This document shows, piece after piece, positions 6,080 through 13,320 of a stretch of 13,320 bases of DNA; position 1 is the stretch's first letter, and each line of letters opens with the position of its first letter. The translations under genes and the position numbers were made by a program. Below the pieces are notes generated by a model that saw nothing but the letters and a program-made list of their open reading frames with translations, did not search any database and had not been told where the DNA came from. Origin of the DNA: Roseiarcus sp043784465 (GTDB lineage: Bacteria > Pseudomonadota > Alphaproteobacteria > Rhizobiales > Beijerinckiaceae); assembly GCA_043784465.1 (NCBI GenBank), contig JAYVYJ010000233.1, forward strand, positions 1-13,320, read 5' to 3'.

Positions 6080-7260
6080 GCGCGCTTCCTAAGGGCTGGT
6101 GTCCGGGGGCGCTGCGGCCGATGCGTTCGGGCGACGGGTTGATTGTGCGGCTGCGGCTCTCGTGCGGCGAACTCTCGTTCGCGCACGCGCGCGAGATCGC
6201 GGCGCTGGCGGCGCGGTGCGGCCATGGCGAGATCGACCTCACTTCGCGCGGCCATCTCCAGCTTCGCGGCGTCGATGACGCCAACTATCCGGCGTTGATG
6301 GAACGCCTCGCCGAAGCGCGCTTGGTTGACGCTTCGCCCGACGCGGAAGCCGTGCGCAACGTGCTGGTCTCGCCTCTGGCGGGCTTTGACGGCGCCTTCG
6401 ACGTGCGGCCCCTCGCCCGCGCGTGGGAGCGGGCGCTGGCGTTGAGCCCCGAGCTTTGGGGCTTGCCCGGCAAGTTCGGCGTCGCCTTCGACGCGGGCGG
6501 CTTCCCGATGGGCGACGATTCCGACATCCGCCTTGAAGCGCTGGCGGATGGACTATTCGTTGCGCGTCTGGCGGGAGCGACCCAGGCTCTGGGGCCGTTT
6601 CCCGCGAGCGAGGCCATCCCGGTCGCGCGGGCGCTGGCGGGCGCGTTTCTCGCCTTCGCCGCCGTTCCCGAGGGGCCGCGCCGGATGCGCCATGCGGTGA
6701 GCGCACATGGGCTTGAGCCTTTTGCGCTGACGGTCGGCTTGCCCCAAGCCGACGCGCCCTCTCGGGGCGCCGCGCTCGCAGGCGATTGGCTGGGCGCGCA
6801 CGGCGCGTTCGTGGGCGTGGCCGCGCCGTTTGGGCGCTTGCATGCGCCCCAACTCGCAGCGCTCGCGGATTTCGCGGAAGCAGGGGGCGCGCCGGGGCTG
6901 CGCCTCACGCCGTGGCGGGCGATGCTGATCCCGGGCCTGCGCGATCCTCAGGCGCTTGCGACGCAAGCACGCGGCCTCGGTCTGATTGTCGATCCCGACG
7001 ATCCCCTGCTGCGGGTCGCCGCCTGCGCGGGCGCCCCCGCTTGTTCGAGCGCGTTTCAGGAAACCCGCGACGCCGCGCGGCGGCTCGCGCCGCTGGCGCC
7101 GCACGGCGAGGGGGTTTGGTTGCATGTGTCGGGCTGCGCGAAGGGTTGCGCGCACCCGCGCGATGCGCCTCTGACGGTCGTGGCGACGCCCGAGGGCTAT
7201 AGGCTGAACGGCGAGGCGGCGCGCAGTCTCGATGCGCTGGCGGAGAGGATCGTCGCATGA
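6076..7260 (+). CDS. cobG: Precorrin-3B synthase CobG (oxygen-dependent)
   Basis: CobG is a monooxygenase related to nitrite and sulfite reductases. It uses O2 to hydroxylate precorrin-3A at C20 and form the gamma-lactone of precorrin-3B, which permits ring contraction by CobJ. The 394-aa protein has two half-repeats. The N-terminal one includes LTSRGHLQLRG (about 55-65) and the second includes LRLTPWRAMLIPGL. The C-terminal metal site is seen as CAGAPAC (Cys317, Cys323) and SGCAKGC (Cys354, Cys358), the Cx5C...Cx3C pattern expected for the [4Fe-4S] cluster. GTG at 6076 is chosen because it gives the standard GTGA overlap with the cobN stop and because the protein starts just before the conserved KGWCPGALRPM. 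The presence of CobG marks the pathway as aerobic. Confidence 0.94.
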   Translation: MSALPKGWCPGALRPMRSGDGLIVRLRLSCGELSFAHAREIAALAARCGHGEIDLTSRGHLQLRGVDDANYPALMERLAEARLVDASPDAEAVRNVLVSPLAGFDGAFDVRPLARAWERALALSPELWGLPGKFGVAFDAGGFPMGDDSDIRLEALADGLFVARLAGATQALGPFPASEAIPVARALAGAFLAFAAVPEGPRRMRHAVSAHGLEPFALTVGLPQADAPSRGAALAGDWLGAHGAFVGVAAPFGRLHAPQLAALADFAEAGGAPGLRLTPWRAMLIPGLRDPQALATQARGLGLIVDPDDPLLRVAACAGAPACSSAFQETRDAARRLAPLAPHGEGVWLHVSGCAKGCAHPRDAPLTVVATPEGYRLNGEAARSLDALAERIVA

Positions 7261-7877
7261 CGGCCTACATCCGCGACGGCGACGAGATTTATCGCCGCTC
7301 TTTCGCGATCATCCGCGCCGAGGCCGACCTTTCGCGCTTCGACCCGGCCGAGGAGCGGGTCGCGGTGCGCATCGTCCACGCCTGCGGCATGCCCGACGTC
7401 GCGCGCGATTTCGTGTTCGCGCCCGGCGCCGCCGCCGCGGGGATCGCGGCGCTTGCGGCGGGAGCGCCGATTTTCTGCGACGCGCAGATGGTCGCTTATG
7501 GCGTAACACGCGCCCGTCTGCCTGCGGGCAACGAAGTCGTTTGCTCGCTGAGCGATCCGCAGACGGCGGCGCTGGCTTTGAGGCTCGGCACGACTCGCTC
7601 GGCGGCGGCGGTCGATCTGTGGGGCGAGCGGCTCGGCGGCGCGGTCGTCGCCATCGGCAATGCGCCCACGACGCTGTTTCGCCTGCTGGAATTGCTGGCG
7701 GCGGGGGCGCCGCGTCCGGCGGCCATCGTCGGCATGCCGGTCGGCTTCGTCGGTGCGGCGGAATCCAAGGACGCTTTGTTGGCGGCCGGTTGGCCGTCGC
7801 TTGTCGTACGCGGGCGGCGCGGCGGCAGCGCGATGGCGGCGGCGGCGGTCAATGCGCTCGCCAGCGCGAAGGAGTGA
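7257..7877 (+). CDS. cobH: Precorrin-8X methylmutase CobH
   Basis: CobH moves the methyl group from C11 to C12 of precorrin-8, giving hydrogenobyrinic acid and the final conjugation of the ring. The 206-aa length is normal. Family signatures are IYRRSFAIIRAEADL near the N-terminus, RIVHACGMPD with the catalytic histidine (His41), IFCDAQMVAYGV, and AIGNAPTTLFRLLEL followed by GMPVGFVGAAESK. The start ATG overlaps the cobG stop (ATGA), and the stop lies three bases before the preferred cobI start, so cobG-cobH-cobI are likely read from one coupled message. Confidence 0.96.
   Translation: MTAYIRDGDEIYRRSFAIIRAEADLSRFDPAEERVAVRIVHACGMPDVARDFVFAPGAAAAGIAALAAGAPIFCDAQMVAYGVTRARLPAGNEVVCSLSDPQTAALALRLGTTRSAAAVDLWGERLGGAVVAIGNAPTTLFRLLELLAAGAPRPAAIVGMPVGFVGAAESKDALLAAGWPSLVVRGRRGGSAMAAAAVNALASAKE
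7869..7874 (+). promoter_or_regulatory. Ribosome binding site that decides the cobI start
   Basis: AAGGAG at 7869-7874 lies at the 3' end of cobH. Two in-frame GTG codons follow, at 7874 and 7880. The first overlaps the Shine-Dalgarno itself, while the second is five bases downstream of it, which favours 7880 as the start of cobI. Confidence 0.65.
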
Positions 7878-7879
7878 GG

Positions 7880-8605
7880 GTGAGAGGTCGTCTCTATGGC
7901 GTAGGACTGGGGCCGGGCGATCCCGAACTGTTGACCGTCAAGGCGGCGCGGCTGATCGGCGCCTGCCCGGTGGTCGCCTATTTCGCCAAAGCGGGGCGTC
8001 GCGGCAACGCGCGCACCATTGCGGATCGTTACATTCCCGGCACGGTTCAAGAGATGCCGCTCTACTATCCCATGACGACGGAACTGCCGTTCGACCATCC
8101 CGACTATCTCGCGGCGCTCTCAAGCTTCTATGAGGCCGCGACCGCCGCGCTCGCCTTGCGGCTGGAGGCGGGACAGGACGTGGCCTTGCTCGCGGAGGGC
8201 GACCCGTTGTTTTACGGCTCCTTCATGCATCTCTATCTCCGGCTGCGGGCGCGGTTCGATTGCGAGATCGTGCCGGGGGTCACCGGCATGGCGGGTTGCG
8301 CGGCTGCGGCGGGGGCGCCGCTCACGTGGGGCGACGACGTGCTGACCGTGCTGCCCGGCACGCTGCCCTACGAAGCGCTCGTTTCGCGGTTGAAGCAATG
8401 CGAGGCGGCTGTGGTGATGAAACTCGGGCGGAATTTCGAGAAAGTGCGCCGCGCCTTCGACGAGGCGGGGCTGATGGAGCGCGCCATCTACGTCGAGCGC
8501 GGCACGATGGCGGGCGAGCGCGTCACGCCGCTCGCCGACATGGTTGAGAGCGCGGCGCCCTATTTCTCGCTCGTGCTGCTGCCTGGACAGGGGCGTCGCC
8601 CATGA
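7880..8605 (+). CDS. cobI: Precorrin-2 C20-methyltransferase CobI
   Basis: CobI is an S-adenosylmethionine-dependent tetrapyrrole methylase that methylates C20 of precorrin-2 to give precorrin-3A, the first step committed to the corrin ring in this window. The 241-aa protein shows GVGLGPGDPELLTVKAARLI at residues 7-26, the SAM-site loop AEGDPLFYGS (105-114), IVPGVTGM, and a C-terminal VLPGT/VVMKLGRN segment, all CobI-like. GTG at 7880 is preferred over GTG at 7874 because AAGGAG sits five bases upstream. The alternative would add only two residues. The stop overlaps the cobJ ATG (ATGA). Confidence 0.95.
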   Translation: MRGRLYGVGLGPGDPELLTVKAARLIGACPVVAYFAKAGRRGNARTIADRYIPGTVQEMPLYYPMTTELPFDHPDYLAALSSFYEAATAALALRLEAGQDVALLAEGDPLFYGSFMHLYLRLRARFDCEIVPGVTGMAGCAAAAGAPLTWGDDVLTVLPGTLPYEALVSRLKQCEAAVVMKLGRNFEKVRRAFDEAGLMERAIYVERGTMAGERVTPLADMVESAAPYFSLVLLPGQGRRP

Positions 8606-9354
8606 GCGGGGCGCTCCATGTGATTGGCCTGGGGCCGGGTCCGGCCTGTTGGTTGACGCCGGAGGCGTCGGGCGTGCTGGCCGAAATCGACGATCTCGTG
8701 GGCTACGGCCCCTATGTCGCGCGTGTCGCGCCGCGCGCGGGTCTGACGGTTCACGCCAGCGACAATCGCGTCGAGGCGGAGCGTGCGACGGCGGCTTTGG
8801 CCTTGGCCGCGCGCGGGCGGCGCGTGGGAATTGTCTCGGGCGGCGATCCCGGCGTGTTCGCGATGGCGGCCGCCGTGGTTGAAGCGATGGAGAAGGGTCC
8901 GTGCGCGTGGCGCGCGCTCGACGTGCAGGTGCTGCCCGGCGTCAGCGCGATGCAGGCGGCGGCGGCGCGGCTCGGCGCCCCGCTGGGCGGGGATTTCTGT
9001 GCGATCTCGCTGTCGGACAATCTCAAGCCCTGGGCCTTGATTGAACGCCGGTTGATCGCCGTCTGCGAGGGCGACTTCGCGCTGGCGATTTACAATCCCG
9101 CCTCCAAGGCGAGACCGCAGCAAATATACGACGCCTTCGCCGTGCTGCGCGCGCGGCGCGGCGCAGGGACGCCCGTCGCTTTCGCCCGCGCCATCGGCCG
9201 CCCCGACGAGGCGATCGTGCTGACGACGCTGGCGCAAGCCGACCCCTCCGTCGCCGACATGAGCACGCTCGTCATCGTCGGCGCCTCGACGACGCGGCTT
9301 GTCGAGCGGCCCGACCGGCCCCCTTATCTGCTGACGCCCCGGAGCTGTCCTTGA
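8602..9354 (+). CDS. cobJ: Precorrin-3B C17-methyltransferase CobJ
   Basis: CobJ methylates C17 of precorrin-3B and promotes ring contraction to precorrin-4. The 250-aa length is typical. Signatures of this methylase are IGLGPG (residues 8-13), DLVGYGPYV, the SAM loop SGGDPGVFAMA (79-89), VLPGVSAMQAAAARLGAPLGGDF, AISLSDNLKPW and LAIYNPASKAR. The start overlaps the cobI stop. The last 31 bases overlap the end of cobK, which is read from the opposite strand. The next plus-strand gene, cobL, begins 733 bases downstream. Confidence 0.96.
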   Translation: MSGALHVIGLGPGPACWLTPEASGVLAEIDDLVGYGPYVARVAPRAGLTVHASDNRVEAERATAALALAARGRRVGIVSGGDPGVFAMAAAVVEAMEKGPCAWRALDVQVLPGVSAMQAAAARLGAPLGGDFCAISLSDNLKPWALIERRLIAVCEGDFALAIYNPASKARPQQIYDAFAVLRARRGAGTPVAFARAIGRPDEAIVLTTLAQADPSVADMSTLVIVGASTTRLVERPDRPPYLLTPRSCP

Positions 9355-10082
9355 GCCTCGATCCAGCGAAGCGCCGCATCGACGTCCGCGAGCGCCTCGC
9401 CCTCGGAGGGCGGGGGCGGGGCGATCATGACGACGGGAATTCCCAATGCCCGCGCCGCTTCGAGTTTGGCCCGCGCGGCCTCGCCGCCTGCGTTTTTGCT
9501 GACGAGCGCGTCGATGCGATGTGCGCGCATCAGGACGATTTCCTCCGCCAACGAAAAGGGCGGGCGCGCGCGCAGCACCTGGGCGCGCGGCGGCAGAGCG
9601 TCGGGCGGGTCGATGGAGCGCACCAGATACCAATGTTGCGGCGCGGCCCTAAAAGCTCCGGCTTGCAAGCGGCCGACCGTCAGAAACACCCGCAAGGGCG
9701 TTTCGCCGAGCGCCTCGGCCGCCGCTCCGACGTCAGCGACCTCCCGCCATCGGTCGCCGGGGCCGGGACGCCATGGCGGGCGGCTCAGCACAGCCAGCGG
9801 CACGCGGGCTTCGCGCGCGGCGCCGACCGCATTGGCGGAGATGCGCGCGGCGAAGGGATGGGTTGCATCAATCAGCGCGTCCACCTCATGCGCGCGCAGA
9901 TAGGCGGCCAACCCCGCCGCGCCGCCAAAGCCCCCGATGCGGGTCGGCAGGGCGTAAGCGGCCGGCGCGGACGTGCGTCCGGCGAGCGACAGCGTAGCCT
10001 CGACGACGGGGCGATCATTCAGAGCCCGCGCGAGTTCGCTCGCCTGCGAAGTTCCGCCCAGCACCAGCACGCGCAAGAGCAT
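9324..10082 (-). CDS. cobK: Precorrin-6A reductase CobK
   Basis: CobK uses NADPH to reduce precorrin-6A to precorrin-6B. The 252-aa protein begins MLLRVLVLGGTSQASELA, a Rossmann-type nucleotide-binding start. It has DATHPFAARISANA (from residue 72), FLTVGRLQAG, a RPPFSLAEE segment and the family motif VSKNAGG (194-200). It is the only internal gene of the operon on the minus strand. Its 3' end overlaps cobJ by 31 bases, and its ATG (10082) lies five bases from the divergent cobL ATG. Its promoter must therefore lie inside cobL, in antisense. I saw no convincing promoter there. GGGAG abuts the ATG, a poor spacing, so a start a few codons further in (TTG or GTG) is possible. It is essential to the pathway, so it should be functional despite the orientation. 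Confidence 0.94.
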   Translation of the reverse strand: MLLRVLVLGGTSQASELARALNDRPVVEATLSLAGRTSAPAAYALPTRIGGFGGAAGLAAYLRAHEVDALIDATHPFAARISANAVGAAREARVPLAVLSRPPWRPGPGDRWREVADVGAAAEALGETPLRVFLTVGRLQAGAFRAAPQHWYLVRSIDPPDALPPRAQVLRARPPFSLAEEIVLMRAHRIDALVSKNAGGEAARAKLEAARALGIPVVMIAPPPPSEGEALADVDAALRWIEAQGQLRGVSR

Positions 10083-10087
10083 CTCCC

Positions 10088-11272
10088 ATGAATCCGTGGC
10101 TGACCCTGATTGGCCTCGGCGAGGACGGCGCGCTTCCCCCTGCCGCAGCCGAGCGTTTGGCGCAAGCCGTGCTGGTCGTCGGCGGCGCGCGGCATATGGA
10201 GTTGATTGGCCCGACGAAAGCGGAGCGCCTCGTCTGGCCGACGCCCTTGCAGGACGCCTTCCCCGCGATCATGGCGAGGGCGGGCGAACGGGTCTGCGTG
10301 CTGGCCAGCGGCGATCCGTTCTACTTCGGCGTCGGTTCCTTGCTGGCGGATCTGGTCGAGGACTTCGAGTCTTTCCCGCAACCTTCCGCTTTCAGCCTCG
10401 CCGCCTCACGGCTAGGCTGGGCGTTGCAGGATTGCGCGCTCGTCTCGTTGCACGGGCGCCCGCTGGAGACGATCGTCCCTCACTTGCAACCCAGGGCCCG
10501 CGTACTCGCGCTGTCGTGGGACGGCGCGACGCCCGCGCGGCTCGCGGCGTTGCTGACTGCGCGGGGTTTGGGGATGAGCCGCCTCACCGTGCTGGAGGCG
10601 ATGGGCGGCGCGCGTGAACGCCGGTTCGCGGCGTTCGCGCAGGATTTCGACGCTCTGGGGGTCGATCCGCTCAACATCGTGGCACTGGAAGTCGCCGGAG
10701 CCGGCCAGCGCATTCCGCCCCGCGCGCCCGGCTTGCCCGACGATTGGTTCGAGACCGACGGGCAGATGACCAAGCGCGAGATGCGGGCGCTGACGATCTC
10801 AGGCCTCGCCCCGCGTCCGGGCGAGACGCTCTGGGACGTCGGGGCGGGATCGGGCTCGATCGGCGTGGAATGGCTGCTTGCCGATCCCACCACCGCCGCT
10901 TTCGCCGTCGAGCAGAACGGGGAGCGGTGCGTGCGCATCCGCGCCAACGCGCGGGGTCTGGGCGTCCCGCGCCTCAAGATCGTCGAGGGCGAAGCGCCGG
11001 GCGCGCTGGACGGTTTGCCGGCGCCGGACGCCGTGTTCATCGGCGGCGGCCTCGAAGGGGTCGCGGCGCCCTGCTGGGCGGCGTTGAAACCGGGCGGGCG
11101 GCTGGTCGTCAATGCGGTGACGGTGGAAACGCAAGCGGCTCTCTCGGGGCTTTCTGCGCACTACGGCGGCGAGTTGCTGCACGCGCAGTTCGCGCGCGCT
11201 ACGCCGGTTGGTCGGTTCCGGGGTTTTCGCGCGGCGATGCCGGTGGTGCAATGGCGGGCGGTGAAGCCTTGA
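10088..11272 (+). CDS. cobL: Precorrin-6Y C5,15-methyltransferase (decarboxylating) CobL, CbiE-CbiT fusion
   Basis: CobL methylates C5 and C15 of precorrin-6B and decarboxylates the acetate side chain on C12 to give precorrin-8. The 394-aa protein is the normal fusion. The N-terminal CbiE-like tetrapyrrole methylase (about 1-205) has LIGLGEDG (7-14) and the SAM loop ASGDPFYFGVG (73-83). A linker ending in DGQMTKREMRAL (224-235) leads to the CbiT-like methyltransferase with WDVGAGSGSIGVEW (249-262). FIGGGLEG and NAVTVET follow. The ATG at 10088 is the only sensible start, with only a weak Shine-Dalgarno candidate (AAGAG, at about 10075) inside the cobK coding strand. It is separated from cobJ by antisense cobK. 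Expression therefore needs either read-through across cobK or its own promoter. Confidence 0.95.
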   Translation: MNPWLTLIGLGEDGALPPAAAERLAQAVLVVGGARHMELIGPTKAERLVWPTPLQDAFPAIMARAGERVCVLASGDPFYFGVGSLLADLVEDFESFPQPSAFSLAASRLGWALQDCALVSLHGRPLETIVPHLQPRARVLALSWDGATPARLAALLTARGLGMSRLTVLEAMGGARERRFAAFAQDFDALGVDPLNIVALEVAGAGQRIPPRAPGLPDDWFETDGQMTKREMRALTISGLAPRPGETLWDVGAGSGSIGVEWLLADPTTAAFAVEQNGERCVRIRANARGLGVPRLKIVEGEAPGALDGLPAPDAVFIGGGLEGVAAPCWAALKPGGRLVVNAVTVETQAALSGLSAHYGGELLHAQFARATPVGRFRGFRAAMPVVQWRAVKP

Positions 11273-11634
11273 GTGCGGCGGTCGGCGTGGGCTGCCGGTC
11301 GGGCGCGACGAGCGCCGCCATCGTCGCCTGCGTCCGCGAGGCGGGCGCCCGCGCCGCCCGCGAAGTCGCGAGCCTCCACACCGGTACGGACGTGCGCGCC
11401 CCCGCGCTGGAGACGGCGGCGGCGCAACTGGGCCTGCCGCTGATCCGCCACGATTGCGCGGCTCTGGCGGCGACGGCGGGTCGCGTGGTCTCTCACTCCT
11501 CCCGAGTCACAAACCTGTTCGGCGTCGGCAGTCTCGCCGAGGCGGCGGCGCTGGCGGGAGCGGGGGAGGGCGCGCGCCTGATCGTGAACAAGTTCAGCGC
11601 CGACGGCGTCTCCTGCGCGGTGGCCGCGACATGA
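11251..11634 (+). CDS. cobE: CobE / CbiG C-terminal domain protein
   Basis: This 127-aa protein matches the CobE family, homologous to the C-terminal domain of CbiG. Visible signatures are VGVGCRSGAT near the N-terminus, LHTGTDVRAPAL, VVSHSSRVTNLFGVGSLAEAAAL and a C-terminal ADGVSCAVA. CobE is needed for cobalamin synthesis in Pseudomonas denitrificans genetics, but its exact reaction is not settled. It lacks the CbiG N-terminal lactone-opening part, as expected for an aerobic cluster. The start is uncertain. ATG at 11251 overlaps cobL by 22 bases. TTG at 11269 would give the four-base overlap typical of this operon (121 aa), but neither has a clear ribosome site. The stop overlaps the cobM ATG. 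Confidence 0.88.
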   Translation: MAGGEALSAAVGVGCRSGATSAAIVACVREAGARAAREVASLHTGTDVRAPALETAAAQLGLPLIRHDCAALAATAGRVVSHSSRVTNLFGVGSLAEAAALAGAGEGARLIVNKFSADGVSCAVAAT

Positions 11635-12392
11635 CCGTGCATTTCATCGGCGCCGGCCCCGGCGCGCCCGATCTCATCACCTTGCGCGGGCGCGACCTCA
11701 TCGCCCGTTGCCCCGTCTGCCTCTATGCGGGCTCGCTCGTGCCCGAGGCGTTGCTGGCCTACTGCCCGCCGGGGGCGCGCAAAATCGACACCGCGCCGCT
11801 GAGCCTCGACGAGATCGTCGCCGAAATGGCCGACGCGCACGCGCGCGGGCACGACGTCGCGCGTCTCCATTCCGGCGACCTGTCGATCTGGAGCGCGTTG
11901 GGCGAACAGACGCGGCGCCTGCGAGCTTTGGCGATCCCCTACGACGTGACGCCCGGCGTTCCGGCGTTTGCGGCGAGCGCGGCGGCGCTGATGCAGGAAT
12001 TGACGCTGCCCGAGGTCGCGCAATCTGTGGTGCTGACCCGCACCTCCGGCAGGGCTTCCGCGATGCCCGAGCGCGAAACGCTGGCCGCCTTCGCCGCGAC
12101 CGGGGCGACGCTGGCGGTGCATCTGTCGATCCACGCACTTGCTCGGGTGGTGGCGGAACTGACGCCGTTCTATGGCCCCGACGGCCCTGTCGCAGTGGTC
12201 TATCGTGCGAGCTGGCCGGACGAGCGCATCGTGCGCGGCACGCTGGCCGACATCGCCGCCAAAGTCGGCGAGGCCCCCATCGAGCGCACGGCGCTGATCC
12301 TCGTCGGCGCCTCTCTGGGCACGCGGGATTTCCGCGAAAGCGCGCTCTACGATCCCGATTACCGGCGCCGTTATCGCGGCGGGCCACCGTAA
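11631..12392 (+). CDS. cobM: Precorrin-4 C11-methyltransferase CobM
   Basis: CobM methylates C11 of precorrin-4 to give precorrin-5, the substrate for C1 methylation. The protein is 253 aa, as expected. It shows the family signatures HFIGAGPGAPDLITLRG (residues 4-20), CLYAGSLVPEALL, HSGDLSIWSAL (80-90), VTPGVPAFAASAAAL and LTRTSGRASAMPE, and ends SALYDPDYRRRYRGG. Its start overlaps the cobE stop (ATGA). It ends in TAA, unlike the TGA stops upstream in this operon. Its final 22 bases overlap the end of the convergent cbiD. No hairpin terminator is visible at the junction. Confidence 0.96.
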   Translation: MTVHFIGAGPGAPDLITLRGRDLIARCPVCLYAGSLVPEALLAYCPPGARKIDTAPLSLDEIVAEMADAHARGHDVARLHSGDLSIWSALGEQTRRLRALAIPYDVTPGVPAFAASAAALMQELTLPEVAQSVVLTRTSGRASAMPERETLAAFAATGATLAVHLSIHALARVVAELTPFYGPDGPVAVVYRASWPDERIVRGTLADIAAKVGEAPIERTALILVGASLGTRDFRESALYDPDYRRRYRGGPP

Positions 12393-13320
12393 AGCGGGCG
12401 CAGCCCCGTCGTGGCGAGCAACGCGCCGTCGCGGTCGAACACGGCGATCTCCAGTCGCTCCGCCCCCGCGCCCAAAGCCCGCGTCGCCGTCGCCCACGCG
12501 GCTTCGGCCACCGGCGCCGCCAGATTGAACTTCGCCGCCCACGCCATATCGAAGGCGTGCTTGGCCGTATTGGCGGCGGCGATTTCGGAAAAGCCCGCCA
12601 GCCCCGCGAGCCAGTTCAAATCCACCTCGCCGCGCCGGGAGTGCAGGTCGAGCAACCCTTGCCCCAGCTTGCTCATCTTGGCCATGCCCCCCGCGATGGT
12701 CACGTCGCGCACAGGGTGGGCGCGCAGGTATTTGAGCATCCCGCCGACGAAATCGCCCATGTCGATCAGCGCGATTTCGGGCAGATCGTGCAACCGCCGC
12801 ACGGCGGCCTCCGAGGTCGAGCCAGTCGCGCCCGCGACATGGGCGACCCCGCTCGCCCGCGCCACGTCGATGCCGCGATGGATCGTGTGAATCCACGCCG
12901 CGCAGGAGAACGGCACGACGATCCCCGTCGTCCCTAGCACCGACAGACCGCCGACGATGCCGAGCCGCCCGTTCAAAGTGCGTTCCGCGATCTTCTCGCC
13001 GCCGGGAATGGCGATCTCGATTTCCAGATCGCTCATCCCGTCGAGATTGGCCGCGATCATCGCGCGCGGTCCCGGATTGATGGCGGGTTCGCCCGGCGCG
13101 ATCGGCAGGCCGGGGCGGGTCGCCGTGCCGACGCCCTCGCCCGCCTTGAACACCAGCCCCGCGCCGGGTGCGGCGGGGCGCACGGTGACGACAATCAGCG
13201 CGCCATGGGTCACGTCGGGATCGTCGCCCGCGTCCTTCACCACGCCTGCGCGCGCCCAGCCCCCACCCGCCTCGTGAAGCGCCAGCGCAAAGGCCGGGCG
13301 CTGGCCGCCGGGCAGCGCAA
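12371..13320 (-). CDS. cbiD: CbiD-type precorrin-5 C1-methyltransferase (start beyond the right edge)
   Basis: CbiD is the C1-methyltransferase of the anaerobic route, acting on cobalt-precorrin-5B. It has no similarity to CobF, the C1-methyltransferase of the classical aerobic route. About 315 residues are visible. They open with LPGGQRPAFALAL, then VVKDAGDDPDVTHGA, a strong CbiD signature. INPGPRAMI, LGIVGGLSVLGTTGIVVPFS, HVAGATGSTSE, MGDFVGGMLKYL, VTIAGGMAKMSKL, VDLNWLA and a C-terminal FDRDGALLATTG follow. The frame stays open to the window edge, so the ATG lies beyond it; internal GTG codons near 13243 are not the start. Beside aerobic genes this protein presumably methylates metal-free precorrin-5, which is inference. 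The stop is TAA, within the 22-base tail-to-tail overlap with cobM. Confidence 0.94.
   Translation of the reverse strand, partial: ALPGGQRPAFALALHEAGGGWARAGVVKDAGDDPDVTHGALIVVTVRPAAPGAGLVFKAGEGVGTATRPGLPIAPGEPAINPGPRAMIAANLDGMSDLEIEIAIPGGEKIAERTLNGRLGIVGGLSVLGTTGIVVPFSCAAWIHTIHRGIDVARASGVAHVAGATGSTSEAAVRRLHDLPEIALIDMGDFVGGMLKYLRAHPVRDVTIAGGMAKMSKLGQGLLDLHSRRGEVDLNWLAGLAGFSEIAAANTAKHAFDMAWAAKFNLAAPVAEAAWATATRALGAGAERLEIAVFDRDGALLATTGLRPLYGGPPR

Noticed and set aside
9399..9411. Small palindrome GCCCTCGGAGGGC just after cobJ as a terminator or a second copy of the cobN repeat.
   Set aside because: It lies inside cobK coding sequence (a Pro-rich stretch), has no T run, and lacks the outer arms of the cobN element.
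11493..12896. A 467-codon minus-strand frame opposite cobE and cobM that runs into cbiD in another frame.
   Set aside because: The motifs on both flanks belong to cobM (plus) and cbiD (minus, other frame). This frame has no protein-like pattern.
13243..13320. GTG near 13243 as the cbiD start.
   Set aside because: The upstream frame stays open and encodes conserved CbiD residues (LPGGQRPAF and onward), so the gene continues beyond the window.
1..13320. tRNA, rRNA, CRISPR, transposase or phage genes.
   Set aside because: Apart from the divergent regulatory gap, the window is covered by recognised cobalamin genes, and no such pattern was seen on either strand.

Overview
The window is almost entirely a cobalamin (vitamin B12) biosynthesis locus of the aerobic, late-cobalt-insertion type. 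Very high GC, GTG starts, dense ATGA/GTGA overlaps and the gene order point to an alphaproteobacterium. A Hyphomicrobiales (Rhizobiales) lineage is likely; a Methylocystis/Methylosinus/Beijerinckia-like family is only a guess. There are no rRNA, tRNA, CRISPR or transposase genes.

Layout. On the minus strand at the left edge lie cobQ (amino-terminal 138 codons only) and cobO, which act late in the pathway. A 323-base divergent intergenic region (1022-1344) follows. It holds a candidate sigma-70 promoter, a cobalamin riboswitch on the plus strand and a GC-rich expression platform. The riboswitch leads a plus-strand operon: a DUF1636 cysteine-motif protein, cobW, cobN, cobG, cobH, cobI, cobJ, then (after an antisense cobK) cobL, cobE and cobM. 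Almost every plus-strand junction overlaps by 1-4 bases, or 22 for cobL/cobE. A minus-strand cbiD overlaps the end of cobM and runs off the right edge.

How the genes work together. CobI makes precorrin-3A. CobG oxidises it to precorrin-3B. CobJ contracts the ring (precorrin-4). CobM methylates C11 (precorrin-5). CbiD probably supplies the C1 methylation that CobF performs in the classical aerobic route. CobK reduces precorrin-6A. CobL methylates C5 and C15 and decarboxylates. CobH moves the C11 methyl group to give hydrogenobyrinate. CobN is the large cobaltochelatase subunit, CobW a metal-related GTPase, CobO the adenosyltransferase and CobQ the cobyric acid amidase. Not seen here: cobA, cobB, cobS, cobT, cobC/cobD, cobP/U/V, bluB and cobF.

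Most notable: a 69-77 bp palindromic repeat lies in frame inside cobN and encodes about 23 extra residues. CobN is otherwise unusually compact. The pathway mixes an oxygen-dependent CobG with an anaerobic-type CbiD. cobK is antisense inside the operon, its start 5 bp from that of cobL. I found no wholly new system; the least understood component is the DUF1636 protein heading the riboswitch operon.
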